Below, one piece after another: positions 1 through 11,530 of a stretch of DNA of 64,000 nt. The DNA is from Paraphysomonas bandaiensis (taxonomy: Eukaryota; Chrysophyceae): assembly GCA_965644295.1 (NCBI GenBank), contig CBFFRP010000400.1, positions 62,001 to 126,000 on the forward strand, in the 5' to 3' direction. The notes under the pieces were generated by a model that did no database searches, was not told where the DNA came from, and worked only from the letters and a program-made list of their open reading frames with translations. Positions within the stretch are counted from its first letter, which is position 1. Each line of letters starts with the position of its first letter. Made by a program: the position numbers and the translations under genes.

Positions 1-210
1 GTCAAAGTACCTCTTGTGATTGGTCTGGTAGCACAGAGCCATCATACATAAAGCGCAGACATGGACAGCAATAATAACGGGCCAGTCCCATCCTTTTTCG
101 AGTCTTTCGTTCGTTTGCTCGTTTTGCACGAGCTGCTTTAGAGTCCTTGTCCTTAGATTGCTAATAGTAATATCGTGATTTACTGGATTTTTTAATGGTA
201 TTCGTTTCAT
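1..210 (-). CDS. Partial ORF with a membrane segment, cut by window edge
   Basis: An open minus-strand frame runs from an ATG at 208-210 off the left edge, 70 codons visible. It has a basic, polar first half and then a hydrophobic stretch 'WPVIIAVHVCALCMMALC' that could be one transmembrane helix, followed by a polar segment. The frame is also open upstream of the ATG back to a TAA near 280, so the true start could be an upstream exon. The family is not recognised. A lipid-modifying membrane enzyme would fit such an N-terminus, but nothing diagnostic is visible. Confidence 0.35.
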   Translation of the reverse strand, partial: MKRIPLKNPVNHDITISNLRTRTLKQLVQNEQTNERLEKGWDWPVIIAVHVCALCMMALCYQTNHKRYFD

Positions 211-500
211 ACCTTCAATTTCTCTTCTCTGCGGATAGCCTCCAATTGATTCTTTTTATTTTCCCAAAACCTGAGTAACAGATGCATAAGAGCACTACCT
301 TTAGACAAAACACTTCTCAAAATTAGAATACGACAGGAGCCCTACCTTTTCCCCATTATATATCTCGTCATATTTATTTGTACAGAAAAGGCGGGCTGGA
401 AGAGTCGGGGGAATTCCTTGTGAAAATCTGATTCACTCTCAATTAATTGGCTCATAACAACATAAATAAAATTCCATGAATATGGCCATATCAATAACTA
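211..500. other. Intergenic, nothing recognised
   Basis: AT-rich spacer between two minus-strand genes. It should hold the 5' leader of the left gene and the 3' UTR of the EF-hand gene. No repeat or RNA gene was recognised. Confidence 0.4.
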
Positions 501-1238
501 CTAATAATAAGCCATGTCCATACGTTCAAATTCTTCGAAATCTACCCTGTCATCATCGCCGAACTTGAGGTTTTGCCAAGAAATCTTGATGTTACCCTGA
601 ACAGACAAAAGTCATAAAATGAGTGCAAGAAGGTGTCATGCTATCACAATACCTTTACTGTTTCTCCGTCCTCAACACGGTGAAGGATGTTCATAAGCAT
701 CTTCAGTTCGTCAGTCTCAAAATACCCATGCTTGTCTTGGTCGAATACAAAGAAACAAACTGTATCAAGCGTACATGAGCTAAAGCACGCTCAAAAGATA
801 TTTAATTTCTGGCGCATATACACCACATATAAATAATTACATTTTAATATTTCTCGCGGTTCAAACAGGCAGTAGGTCGTGACCATTAGAAGAAATGCAC
901 CAAAGTTGATTTTTCCATCATTTTCAATTTCTGATTAAGATTTTCAGATGACAATAAAAAGAGTAAAAGTACTTACCTAAAAGATCACATATACTATCAG
1001 TAAATATGGTACGCTTTTCTTCAATTGATTCAAATATTACAGATAGTTTAGCAAATCCTTTCAAACCAATTACACAGTTGTTCATATATGTATGTATATA
1101 TAACAAACCTGACTTCTCTTTATCATATCTACGAAATATCTTATAGAGCTTCTTGACCTCTTTTTGAGATAAATTTCCAAGTACAATAGCACGTTTAGCA
1201 TAATCATCAGGCTCTGGTACACTACCAGTAATACCCAT
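501..1238 (-). CDS. EF-hand calcium-sensor protein (calcineurin-B-like), 5 exons
   Basis: Spliced model on the minus strand: 1109-1238, 977-1057, 841-930, 653-759 and 501-596, giving 167 residues with every junction in phase. The protein starts MGITGS, a plausible N-myristoylation signal, as in calcineurin B and recoverin-type sensors. EF-hand-like loops are 'DKEKSGFAKLSV' (poor), 'ENDGKINFGAF', 'DQDKHGYFETDEL' (good) and 'GDDDRVDFEEF'. The length and four-hand layout fit the calcineurin-B/CBL superfamily, which relays calcium to a phosphatase or kinase partner at membranes. The first intron (1058-1108, 51 nt) is a multiple of three without a stop, so retained transcripts would still translate. 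The exact subfamily is uncertain because hands 1 and 2 are divergent. Confidence 0.8.
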
Positions 1239-1879
1239 CTTAGAATATGACTGTTAATGTATATATATATACAATAAATCACTGATATTACATGCTAATG
1301 AAGGGATATAATGAGGGTGATGTGATGGTATACATACGGTGTAATGGTATGTAATAGGGGTGTTTGATTGGGGTAATGTGCCCTATGAAGGTAGAGATAT
1401 CACTACCAGACAGCACTATTCGAGTGAATGTAAGTTACAAGGCAGTAGAAAGATGGGAATGTAGCGTATGACTACTTGCGTTCTTGACTGCCTATATATA
1501 TATATACAGTATACAGTCAAAGTACAGAGTGGAGCTACACTGCAGAGGAGTGTAAATATCACATTTCCGTTGAATGTATGTGTGTTATGTACGTATGTAT
1601 GTATGTAGTGCTGTAGGTAGGTACGTAGGTACCGCTGTACATACTATGTATGTATGTATGTATGTATGTATGTATGTATGTATGTATGTATGTATGTATG
1701 TATGTATGTATGTATGTATGTATGTATGTATGTATGTATGTATAGGTACATGTACTGTAGGTGTACCTATCTATGTATGTATTTGTATATTGTTGAGGTG
1801 GTGGAGTGTGTTAAGAAGGTTTAAAGTCATCGCATCTCAGTTAGCATCATACACATACATATACCGAAACACACACACA
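1239..1879. other. Divergent intergenic region with ATGT microsatellite
   Basis: Spacer between the minus-strand EF-hand gene and the plus-strand acyl-CoA dehydrogenase gene, so it should hold promoters for both. It contains a (TA)n tract near 1492-1506 and an ATGT tetranucleotide array. The open frame through the array is a repeat artefact. Confidence 0.6.
1645..1743. repeat. (ATGT)n tetranucleotide microsatellite
   Basis: About 24 near-perfect ATGT units, with looser copies on the left from about 1590. The same motif occurs at 16195-16430 and, as its complement, at 16495-16570 and 30935-32175. Confidence 0.95.
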
Positions 1880-3387
1880 ATGATACGTTCACTCTTTCAA
1901 TCCACACATTCATTTCGTACTATTCGTTCATCAATTCTAACCCGTCATACATCTACATGGCCATCATTTAGTGCTGAACATGCGGCTATATCAGAAATGT
2001 GTAAAGCATTTGCAGAAAAGGAATTAACACCCATAGCAAGTGATATTGATAAACACCACAAGTTTCCAGAGGAACAAATTAAAGCTATGGCAAGTCTTGG
2101 ATTAATGGGTATGATGGTTGATGAGCAATGGGGGGGATCTGGATTAGATTATATGTCATATGCTATTGCTATGGAGGAGATCAGTAGAGGATGTGCATCT
2201 GCAGGTGTTATTATGTCTGTAAACAATTCTTTATATTGTGCACCTGTTAAACAATGGGCAAATGATGAACAAAAAGAAATGTTTTTAAAACCAGTTGCTT
2301 CTGGTGAGAAATTGGGATGCTTTATGCTTACTGAACCTGGGAATGGAAGTGACGCTGGGGCTGCATCCACCACTGCAACTGATGGAGGTGATTGTTGGAT
2401 CATCAATGGCACTAAGGCTTGGATTACTAACGCCTATGAGGCTTCATATGGTATATTTTATTCCCAATGTAGTTGCCCTTCTATTTACCTGACTCCAGGT
2501 CTCTTACTGGCGACGACGGACAAGAGCTTGAAGCACAAGGGTATATCTGCTTTTGTTGTGGATATGAAAACGCCTGGTGTATCTCTGGGTAAGTTATAAC
2601 TGTGTACTGTTTAAAACGTGTTTTGTGGGGTAGTATATTTATGTCTTTTGGTAAAGGTAAGAAAGAGGACAAGTTAGGCATCAGAGGATCTTCTACTGCA
2701 GCTGTTATATTTGAAGATTGCCGTATTCCTAAGAATAGTCTAATTGGACCTCCTGGTGCTGGTTTTAAGGTGAGAATAGGGCGTGTATTACTTAAATTGT
2801 AAGTAGATGTTCCATCGATTTGAAGGTGGCAATGGGAACACTTGATGGCGGACGTATCGGCATTGCAGCACAGGCCCTTGGAATTGCACAGGTATTATTT
2901 ATAAGAGATTCGTGTATTCCGTTGAGTGGACTGAGTCATTTTATTCTTTAGGCATCTCTTGACTGTGCAACGGCCTATGCCCTGGAACGTAAGGCATTTG
3001 GAACGTCTATCTCGAATATGTATGCAATCCAAGAGAAACTGGCTGATATGTCGACGAAGACCAGCGCATCCAGACTGCTCACTTGGAATGCTGCTATGCA
3101 TGCGGATAAGTTAGTAGTTGAGTGATTTTCATTACATTTTCATTTATTACTGTTTTAGCGGACTGCCATTTACGAAAGAAGCCGCACAAGCGAAATTAAT
3201 GGCTTCCGAAACGGCCACATTCTGTAGTCATCAGGCTATCCAGGTATTGGGAGGAATGGGTTATGTCAGTGACATGCCCGCGGAGAGGCACTATCGGGAT
3301 GCTCGTATCACGGAAATATATGAGGGAACGTCTGAAATACAAAGATTAGTAATCGCCGGACAGGTACTGAAGGAGTATAAGCCTTAA
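1880..3387 (+). CDS. ACADS: Short-chain (butyryl) acyl-CoA dehydrogenase, mitochondrial, 6 exons
   Basis: Exons 1880-2450, 2499-2588, 2657-2769, 2826-2891, 2952-3109 and 3159-3387 give 408 residues, close to the usual 410. The enzyme performs the FAD-dependent first step of beta-oxidation on short acyl-CoAs in the mitochondrial matrix. The first ~30 residues are Ser/Thr/Arg-rich without acidic residues, a typical transit peptide, which favours the ATG at 1880 over the upstream ATG in the microsatellite. Family signatures are present: '[14 protein letters not shown]' (ACAD signature 1), '[10 protein letters not shown]'-type helix, and '[15 protein letters not shown]', which holds the catalytic glutamate in IYEG. 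The first intron (48 nt) has no stop and is a multiple of three. Splicing it restores the conserved '[12 protein letters not shown]' stretch, so it is real. Confidence 0.95.
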
Positions 3388-4711
3388 AGCTCGCCCGTGA
3401 GATATTGTCTCAATGTGTATGGTTATGTGGGAAATGTAGTATTGTCGAGCAGTCGGAGATATTGTTCTTGTGAGATCATATAATGCTAACCATTTATTTT
3501 CATTTTGGTAACGCAGTTTAGTCTGAGCATTCTGAAGAACCCAATATATTACGTAGTATAGCTGTGTTGCCAGATTGTGTATAGTATATAGTCAGGACTA
3601 GGGAACAATTGTCAATTGTCCTCCAACATTCAGGTTCTGCTCAAGTGGTTGAATACGTACTCTATATTAGATTAAAATGTAGTTTTTATTAGCTAATAAA
3701 GAAGCCAAACTCTGCAGCGCACTCAAGATGGGAAGTTTTCATAAATACAAGCTAAAAACGATAAAACTTCATCTTATGTATGTCGTATGTGTACCTATCA
3801 TATATGTGTGTATATGTATGTATGTATGTATAGGTACCTGTACAGGACTGGTTATGTCATCAAAACATAATCCATAGATTAGATTCTCATCCACTGGAGC
3901 CAGGAATAGAGCCACTGTGAAGTTCGCTAGTTTACGTGTGAGTAATTAATGTGCGGTTAGTTAAGTAGCACAACATAATAGTCGAAATTATTATATTACA
4001 ATAGGACATTACATTAAAGTTAATCTTGCACTGCATGTAATCCTTCAACTTGCGTTGTTGCAGACAACATAATTTTGACTTTCACACTTAAATTTAAACA
4101 CTTTAAATCATATTCATGCAATATCCGTTCTTAATCACATCTGTCTACCATATGTTCACTAGTCGATATTATATCCATTAATTACGTACATACATTATTT
4201 GTAATAGCAGTCACGCAGTCACGCGGTCACCCTTTACTACTACGTAAATTTTGACCTATTGCACACTACTAACTCACTTCAATAGCACAATATAAACCAT
4301 GTATTTAGCAGAGCCCAAGCGCTTAAATAATATATCAATACTTGGAACCACTTTTTTATGTACACTCTGAACATATATACTCTACAAAAAATTAAATAAA
4401 ATCTGTCATATAGTCCTGAAGTAAATAATAATAATTTCCGAACCACTGTGTTGGTCATATTTTTTGACTTCTCTAGTTAATTTTTCAATGCTGATTTTCT
4501 GATAAGGATGTCCGCTTCATTCATGTATCTCTATTGTTTCATGAAAAGAAAAACAATTGCCCCAAAACTAGGAACGTAAATATAAAGTGGAATGGCGACT
4601 TTCAGAAAAATACATGCTGAAATATATTATTCACATCAATACGCGTTATGTACAAAAGTCGTCCTATAGATAAGAAAAAGATATATCATATCACAATAAA
4701 GTGCACAATGA
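3388..4711. other. Intergenic region between converging genes
   Basis: Contains the 3' UTRs of the acyl-CoA dehydrogenase gene (plus) and the IQ/TBC-like gene (minus). A short TATG run lies near 3811-3831 and a small direct repeat 'cagtcacg' at 4207-4225. No ORF or RNA gene was recognised. Confidence 0.5.
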
Positions 4712-7700
4712 TTACTTCTTTCTGTTCTTCTTTTCTTGCCAAGTTCGCAACAATTCGTCTTCTGCGTTTCTCAGATCTTTTATAGCCTTTCTCAATCCAT
4801 AAGTAACCTAGATAGACGTATACACATGAAACAGACACACAATTGTAAGTATGGACACAGGTAAAGCCTTTACGTAACATAAAATACATACATACCACAA
4901 ATACATATCATAAAATTGTTACCACAATAAGCTATGTTGAACTACTCACCTCGTGGTACTTGTCATATACACCACCCAGTGATAATTTCCTCTCAACCCA
5001 CGATGCATCTCTATTATTACTACGAAAGAAATCCGCTTTCCATTCCGATATTTTCATTTTCAATTCTCGCTTTTCCTTCATGAGCGCATGTATTTCTTCT
5101 CTCAGAGGAGTAAAGAATCCCACAAGGGCATCTAGTTCTGTCTGCGGAATAGTCTCGCGAAACTGTTGCGACGCCTTGTTAACTTTCTCGTCGTCAGAGT
5201 CGTCACCTTGCAACATGCCTGATGGATTCACACTGCTCCGACGACGAGAAGATCGTCTGAGAGAACTGCTACGACGACTACTAGTTCCCGTTCGCGGTGA
5301 TGCAGTACTTGGTGCACCACTAAGAGTGCGGGTAGACAATGGTTGAGAAGGTGGAACATCACTTGGAAAAGCGTCATCATCTTCCTTACCAGAGTCCTCA
5401 CCTTTTTCTTCATCTTTCACTTCCGTTACCTTGTCTTCATCTTTCACTTCCGTGTCCTTGCCTTCATCTCTCAAGTCCGTTTCCTTGTCTTCAGCTATAT
5501 TTTCTTCAATCGGATCAACGTTAATCTCGTCGTCAATATCATCACTTTCAATTCCACGAAGCTCATTCCATTCTTTACTGTATCGTTCCCGTATCTCACG
5601 GAGCAAGGCCTCTTCGTCGATTTCTTCCGCTTCATATACTGTTTCGTCTGTCCGATTGGTCAATTCTTCTTGTACAGGAGTAGTGGCACGTTGTATAGGC
5701 TCAGCTTGCACTACAATAGTGAATATAATGTCGGCCAACAATTGACGAATAACGTCATCGGAGTCTTCTTCTATTGGTGTCGACACATCTGTTCTATCTC
5801 CCTGGCTACTATTTTCATCATCGTTTCTGGGATGTTCACCATGGAGTTGCCTATCTTTTAGGATTTTCTCTCGCTTTCGTCGATTATCCGCTTCTTCCCA
5901 TCTTTTTCTTCGTCTGTCAGATTCAGCCCTTTCATCTTCCAACATCTGTGCCATATTATCCCCAAGTTGCCTGATCTTTCTCCTCGCCCGACGGCCCCTA
6001 ATATGGCACGAAATTATGAATAGTCAAGCATACTATAGCAGCAGAAGATTCATACATAACAGGGTCTGTTAATAAAACCACCAGTAAAATATACACGATA
6101 AATACCGAAATAGTCTCTGTATATTAGTTACAGCTAGGATCTGATCTTCTCTGATGGATTTTAAGGGTGACGAGAACCATTTATTTCTAGGTAGCACAGA
6201 AAGGCGCTCACGAATCTCCTCGAAAATGAGCTAAAACACGACATTCATTTAGCAAGAACACCAAATGCTAATAAAAATCGTATTACGAATAAAGAATGAT
6301 ACTCAATCTCATTATCATAAAATACAGTACCTTGCTCCTGAGAAAGCGCCCTTCTTTAGATAAGCACGATATGAGCTCATCTTCGCTTCTCGCATGGAGT
6401 AATTTATCTCTGAGTAACTATACACATGCCGCAATGATTGACTGGTTGTGATACAAAGATTCATGTCTACACTTCGTATACTCATGCTTCTCAAAGACGA
6501 GGGTTACATACCTTTAAAAGGGCGCAACATAACACTGGCATTATGTTCTCCCAGTCGCGCGGCTTACCACCCCACATCACTAACTGATCCCATATGAAAA
6601 AAATCGCAAACTCTGGTACATACCCGACAAAACCTGACAAATTGAGGGGCTTAGTACAATTTATTTGCGTTGTTACACTGAGCGCCTACACATGTTCAGC
6701 CAATAGAATATATATAACTCTCTTTTCCTGTAACTCTTACCGGTCTCCAACCAATCTCGAAGTAGCCTGTAGCATCCTGGAGGTTGAATAACGTGAATGA
6801 ATTGCCCCCCAGCTTTCTTTGACCTGGGTGATTGATTCTCATGTTGAATTACATCCGGACGCCGCGGGCTCCTGCTAGTAGCACTTGTGCGATGAGTTTT
6901 AATTCCGACAGAGCCCTCGTCACGAGATTCCAAATATTTCTGCATTACGATACAACCAATAATCAATACAATTTAACACGTGTATAGATTCCCCTATGAC
7001 GTACTTTGAAACATTGCGTCACAAAAAGAACATAACAACATCAATATGCGAGTATAGATTACTGCTTAATATGCCGCACCTGCAAATGGTAATAAAGTTC
7101 AGGGTCCTCTTTTGACAGCAACACAAATGCCGCCGCAGCCACAGAGGAAATGTTGTATTTGTGATGAAGTTGTTCTGATGGAAGGCACGCAGTATATATT
7201 CTCATCAAAAACTTCAATGTCTTTTCTGAGACTGGTGTTGACGCTGGAAAGCACATCAAAAGAAGTAGAGCAATGGAAGCTATTCGGTCGTTGATATCAC
7301 CTAATCCACAGAAAATATTAATAATATTAATATGTAAACGCATTATACTATAGCGACAAATAGAGGCTATAGCGACAAATGCAGCGACAGTATGTGTAAT
7401 GTTGTAGCACCAGAGTACAGTATAATTATCACCGGTCAAAATGTAGGCCGCTCGAACCAATAATTCTGCCCTCCTGCATATCGCCATTTCATTCATGAGT
7501 TCAAAATGAGAAGGAAAAGGTCGAAAGTTATTTTTCCCACATTGTCGCGGTGGTAATTCGACAGTTGGAACCTTATGAGTTCGAGGCAACGCGTTCGTCT
7601 GAAGTATATTCGTTGGAGGAGGAGGAGGCTCAAACCCGCTTAATTCATCGTCAGGATTCGATTTAAACTGCTGCTCGTATAAATTATACGCAGCTTTGCA

Positions 7701-9724
7701 AGCAGTAGTAACGAAAGGATCATTGTGCTTCAAGGGACGACAATTGACAATTCGCTGGTTCGGCCGCACTGAATTATAGCTCTCCCCCGAAGAAAAGTGT
7801 GAAATGGAATTATTTTGGGGAAGTGCGCGCTCTTTCGCTAATGCAAAGCTTATAGGAAATCCTTTAGCAAACATCCGTTGCACTGCACCTCTCGCAAGAT
7901 CTATGAAAATTGTTCAAAGGCATTTTCACATACTCACTTACATTTATATCATCACATATCACACTTCAATGATATGACACGATAAATATGGAACATTAAC
8001 GATCGCACCTGTAACTGAAGCAGCTTTCTTTCGCCCAAAACTTCCATCTCGTCCAATATTAGACAGAAAAGTCGATCTTCCTAACTCTTCTGCTGTAGTA
8101 ACAGGACTAGTATGCGCCAAAATATCTGCTGGCATACCGCGCTCAGATCCTGTTCGATATAGCCAATCACAATTAAAATTACATGCGACAATTGATAAGA
8201 AATATTTCAAAAATATCTGCACATAAACAAGGGTGGTTAAAACTTACCAAGGCGTTCCAACTCTAACATCCAAGTTATACTTTCTGGTCGATCATACCAT
8301 TCCCTACACCACGTTTAACACACGATACAACGATTGAAGTGCTAAAATGTTTCCAAGCGATTGAGATAGCTCTTCAGGTATACAGTTAGCGAAGGGAACA
8401 CATTCCACATGCTGTTTCAAACACATGCACATAACTTACTTCCTTAATACTCTATGTATCCACATTGGTCCCCGCAAAGATTCCGGTAATAATGTCCCTT
8501 GCAGTTTCTCGCAGAGCTTTTCCATATCTAAATCATAGGCACAACATTAGTCTAGACAGCACATGCAGAAGCATTGTTGACGGGCATTCACTGGCAGATA
8601 AACGTAGTACATAAATTCCACAATATACAAATTCATATAACAACCTAGCGACATAAAATTATCTGAAATGTCGATGGCTTCCCCTTCAATAGCGCCGTCG
8701 ACAAGAGCGCTATGGTTCATTTGTGCGTAGGCCTCACTCTGCACCCGCTTCGAAAAATCTAACGGTGTAACGGGTCGATAACTACTTTCATGTTTGATTC
8801 CAATATGTGAAAGAGAGGGATGTGCAGGTACGGCAACTGACGGAGTCATAGCCAACATTGGCAATATCGTTTGGCGATGTAGAAGAGCGACAACGAACCA
8901 TCCGTATATGTTGTCGTCGTCGCGATTAAGTACACTGCCACGCCGAACAATTCTGTGATATACAACTTACTATATCCTCTCATACAATTAAAATAATATT
9001 TCTAACAACACAATCAACATATTGTTACTACACAGTGCGATAACGATGCCTTCCACATCATGATGCTTTTGTAAATATACTTACGGGTCATCAGACGCCG
9101 AGGATTCCCCAGTCACATAGATTTGAAAACACCTCGAGGCTATGCTTAGCATGAATTTTTTCGCCTTAATAGTTTGCGGTTCCAGTGCGCGTGCTACAGC
9201 TTGTTTGCGTATACATGCATGAAGCTGCAGTTCACATTACAACTTTGCAGAAGCATATAGCACACATACACAGGAAGAACCAACAGTATACCTGAGTTAG
9301 TATAGTAGTGAGTAATTGCTGTCGCTGCATCTTTCTCAAATACGGCTACAAAAGAGCAATCACAAACGAATTAGGATTCATATATTAACCTCACGCAGCA
9401 GCTCGGGAGTGTATTCACCACTACACTTCCATAACCTCCGCATGTTAGGCCCAACTACATGCAGTACCAACTGAACAAAATTAAAAGATGTAAGTCAATA
9501 TCATCACATGAATCACCTGTTTATGTAGTTCTTCATCCAAGCGGTTTTTGTTCGGGCATTCTTTCAAATCCGCCGAAATGCGAGAAAATAGCTATACGCA
9601 ATAGAGCTGTTACGACTACTATAATAAACACTGAGTTACTGTCTACCTCAGACCATTCTGGAGATATACAAGTGTACTCAATACAATGTCGAAGGATCCA
9701 TTTCTCTCTTTCTAATGTGTTCAT
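4712..9724 (-). CDS. TBC-like, IQ-motif and coiled-coil protein, about 1110 residues, 17 exons
   Basis: Minus-strand exons in order: 9647-9724, 9517-9591, 9390-9470, 9292-9345, 9085-9224, 8645-8952, 8440-8527, 8248-8303, 8009-8149, 7433-7900, 7080-7300, 6741-6939, 6512-6579, 6331-6417, 6106-6230, 4950-5997 and 4712-4807. All introns are GT-AG and the phases close to 1111 codons. An in-frame stop upstream supports the first ATG. 'LLPESLRGPMW' resembles the start of a TBC domain. The block from 'DINDRIAS' through 'MWGGKPRDWENIM' and 'LCCALLKLLRDKLL' resembles the second half of one, but no arginine or glutamine finger was found. An IQ motif, 'IQRLFRGRRARR', follows. Then come a charged, Ser/Arg-rich segment and a C-terminal helical region like the FAM13 C-terminus. 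A calmodulin-binding scaffold or inactive Rab-GAP is inferred. The 7301-7432 intron could instead be two introns around a tiny exon. Confidence 0.7.
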
Positions 9725-10253
9725 TTGTTCAGTTAAACGAAATCACAATACTCTATCATCTTAATAAAATATAATACACCCTATCTTAGACTCATTCACA
9801 GATTAGATGCACTAGAATTAAGGTAGCTAGAATATATTTCTTAAACTATTGCCAGGAATTAGCTTCACTGTGTGCTGCTGTATGATGCAATCCTCGTATA
9901 GTAATCCAAAAAAGCCGTTACCAGCCATATATTTTCAGTTTCCAGCAGCGTCTGTTCAAGATTCACATCTGTTCATCACATCAACCACCACAGACCCATA
10001 TATGTACACACCACATTTCCTATTTTCAGTTTCCTACACTATCTCTTCAAGATCCACCTTTGTACACCACCGTTCTTCTTTTATTTTCAGTTTATAATTG
10101 CATCTGTTCAAGATACTTGGCTGTTATGTATCATATGTCTCCTATTCACCACCACTCAATGCATGTATATGTCCACAGCTCGTCATGTATATCAACCCAC
10201 TTATCTTGCATTATTTACAATAGTTACGTGTTAATAACATCATAATATTAGAA
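9725..10253. other. Divergent intergenic region (promoters for IQ/TBC-like and cold-shock genes)
   Basis: Lies between the 5' end of the minus-strand IQ/TBC-like gene and the plus-strand cold-shock gene. It contains a three-copy imperfect repeat (9929-10125). Small ORFs here are low-complexity Ser/Thr/His strings and are not credible genes. Confidence 0.5.
9929..10125 (+). repeat. Three imperfect ~50-bp repeats upstream of the cold-shock gene
   Basis: The phrase 'tattttcagttt' occurs three times (about 9930, 10020 and 10081). Each is followed 15-20 bases later by a 'ctgttcaagat'-like phrase and then 'tgt.catcac'-like sequence. Spacing shrinks from about 91 to 61 bases. The copies sit 130-325 bases upstream of the cold-shock ATG, where promoter elements would be. 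Confidence 0.55.
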
Positions 10254-10659
10254 ATGTTTGCTATCTCTAAACTCGCCAGGGCTATTCCCCGCCAGTCTTT
10301 TGTGTAAGTCAACCTTTATTCCTGTTCTTTTGGCTCTGTTTAATTTGTTATCTTTCAATAGCGCCACTGCGGCATTCTCCCGCACCACCGGGACTGTCAA
10401 ATTCTTTGATGTCGCCAAGGGATTTGGATTTATTACTCCTGATGATGGATCTGATGACGTGTTTGTGCACCAGTCAGCTATCCACGCTGAGGGATTCCGC
10501 TCTCTTGCTGAGGGAGAGCCAGTCGAATTTAACACTGAGATGGACACCGGAAAAGGAAAGACTTTTGCTAGCAACGTCACTGGTCCCGAGGGCGCATACG
10601 TCCAGGGCGCTCCTCGTCAGCCCAGGAGAAATTCCTTCGATGATGATTTTGGCCGTTAA
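10254..10659 (+). CDS. Cold-shock-domain nucleic-acid-binding protein, organelle-targeted, 2 exons
   Basis: Exons 10254-10303 and 10362-10659 give 115 residues. The cold-shock domain carries RNP-1-type 'KGFGFITP' and RNP-2-type 'DVFVHQSAI', with 'GTVKFFD' before and '[13 protein letters not shown]' after. It binds single-stranded RNA or DNA as a chaperone. Splicing at gtaagt (10304) replaces a hydrophobic read-through N-terminus with '[16 protein letters not shown]', an amphipathic basic leader typical of mitochondrial or plastid targeting. The C-terminus is Arg/Asp-rich. The open frame from 10258 ignores this intron and is probably wrong. Confidence 0.9.
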
Positions 10660-11294
10660 ACAGTAGTTACTAGCTCCACATGTAGTTCATGTTTATACCG
10701 CACCAGCCCATCTGTAGCAATGAAGCATGTACCCTATTGCGTGATACCACTTTGCACATGAGAATAGAACATTTCCGGCTTCATTCTATAAATAATATTT
10801 ATATTATCAGAAATGATCGAATACATTGTTGCTGGCCCCAATAATTAGATAATTAGTCACTGTGACTTCTTGTATTGCGTAAAAAAGAGTAGTAGATTCC
10901 ATATATCGATTGATAATCAATATTGGCTGTGCGATTTATTCACACCAGGTGCGTGGTTATAAATGATGCTCTGACTCCCCTGTACACGTCATAGCTATTT
11001 CAGTATCAATCTATTGTCCTTAATTTACAAAGAAATAGCTATTTACATTGATTATGACCAGAGCAGTAGAGTAAAAAAGAATGATAACATCAAATAGAAT
11101 TTAGCAATACAGTTCACTGCTTCTCAAGTGAAGTATTTCATCACAGCTGATTTGCTACTAGGGGACTGATTTATTACTTAACTTTTTATACTCTTTTCGC
11201 TTTTACTTTACACTCTCATACGACAGTTACTTCAGTGTTTTATACAGTTTGTGAATGATTCTATCAGATTCTATCAATGCTTTCCATCCCCTAG

Positions 11295-11530
11295 ATTATG
11301 CTGAGCTTCTCGTGACCATGCATGACTCAGTATAGGTCTAGCGTAGCACTAGCTGAGCCCCCTCTTCCCCTAGCATGCGCAGGGCTTTTTGTCACCATGC
11401 ATGGGTTATGCAAGTATAGTGTAGATCTAGTTGGAGCTTGCTTGTCATCACACAATAAGTACGCAGGGATTATAATAACAATCTATACTTGCTTAATTTA
11501 ATCAACACTAGGGCACGCTCTCGGAATGGG
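11295..11530 (+). repeat. Dispersed repeat family A, copy 1
   Basis: About 235 bp that aligns, with substitutions and small gaps, to 37983-38230. Shared blocks include 'gagcttctcgtg', 'ccatgcatgact', 'gcaagtatagtgtaga', 'agagcttgcttg'-like and 'gggcacgctctc'. The unit shows no coding potential and is probably a non-autonomous element. Confidence 0.75.

Noticed and set aside
1574-2599. Open frame starting in the ATGT microsatellite and running into the acyl-CoA dehydrogenase
   Set aside because: Its first ~100 codons are MYVC repeat; the Ser/Arg-rich leader at 1880 is a credible transit-peptide start, and the frame reads through an intron (2451-2498).
5339-5974. Several plus-strand ORFs opposite the charged coiled-coil exon
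   Set aside because: They are shadows of the acidic and Ser/Arg-rich minus-strand exon, with no family signal and Leu/Phe/Ser-biased composition.
8340-8415. A possible extra exon in the IQ/TBC-like gene ('MWNVFPSLTVYL')
   Set aside because: It runs into a stop and has no phase-compatible donor; direct splicing of 8440 to 8303 closes the phase and gives 'RVLRKEWYDRP'.
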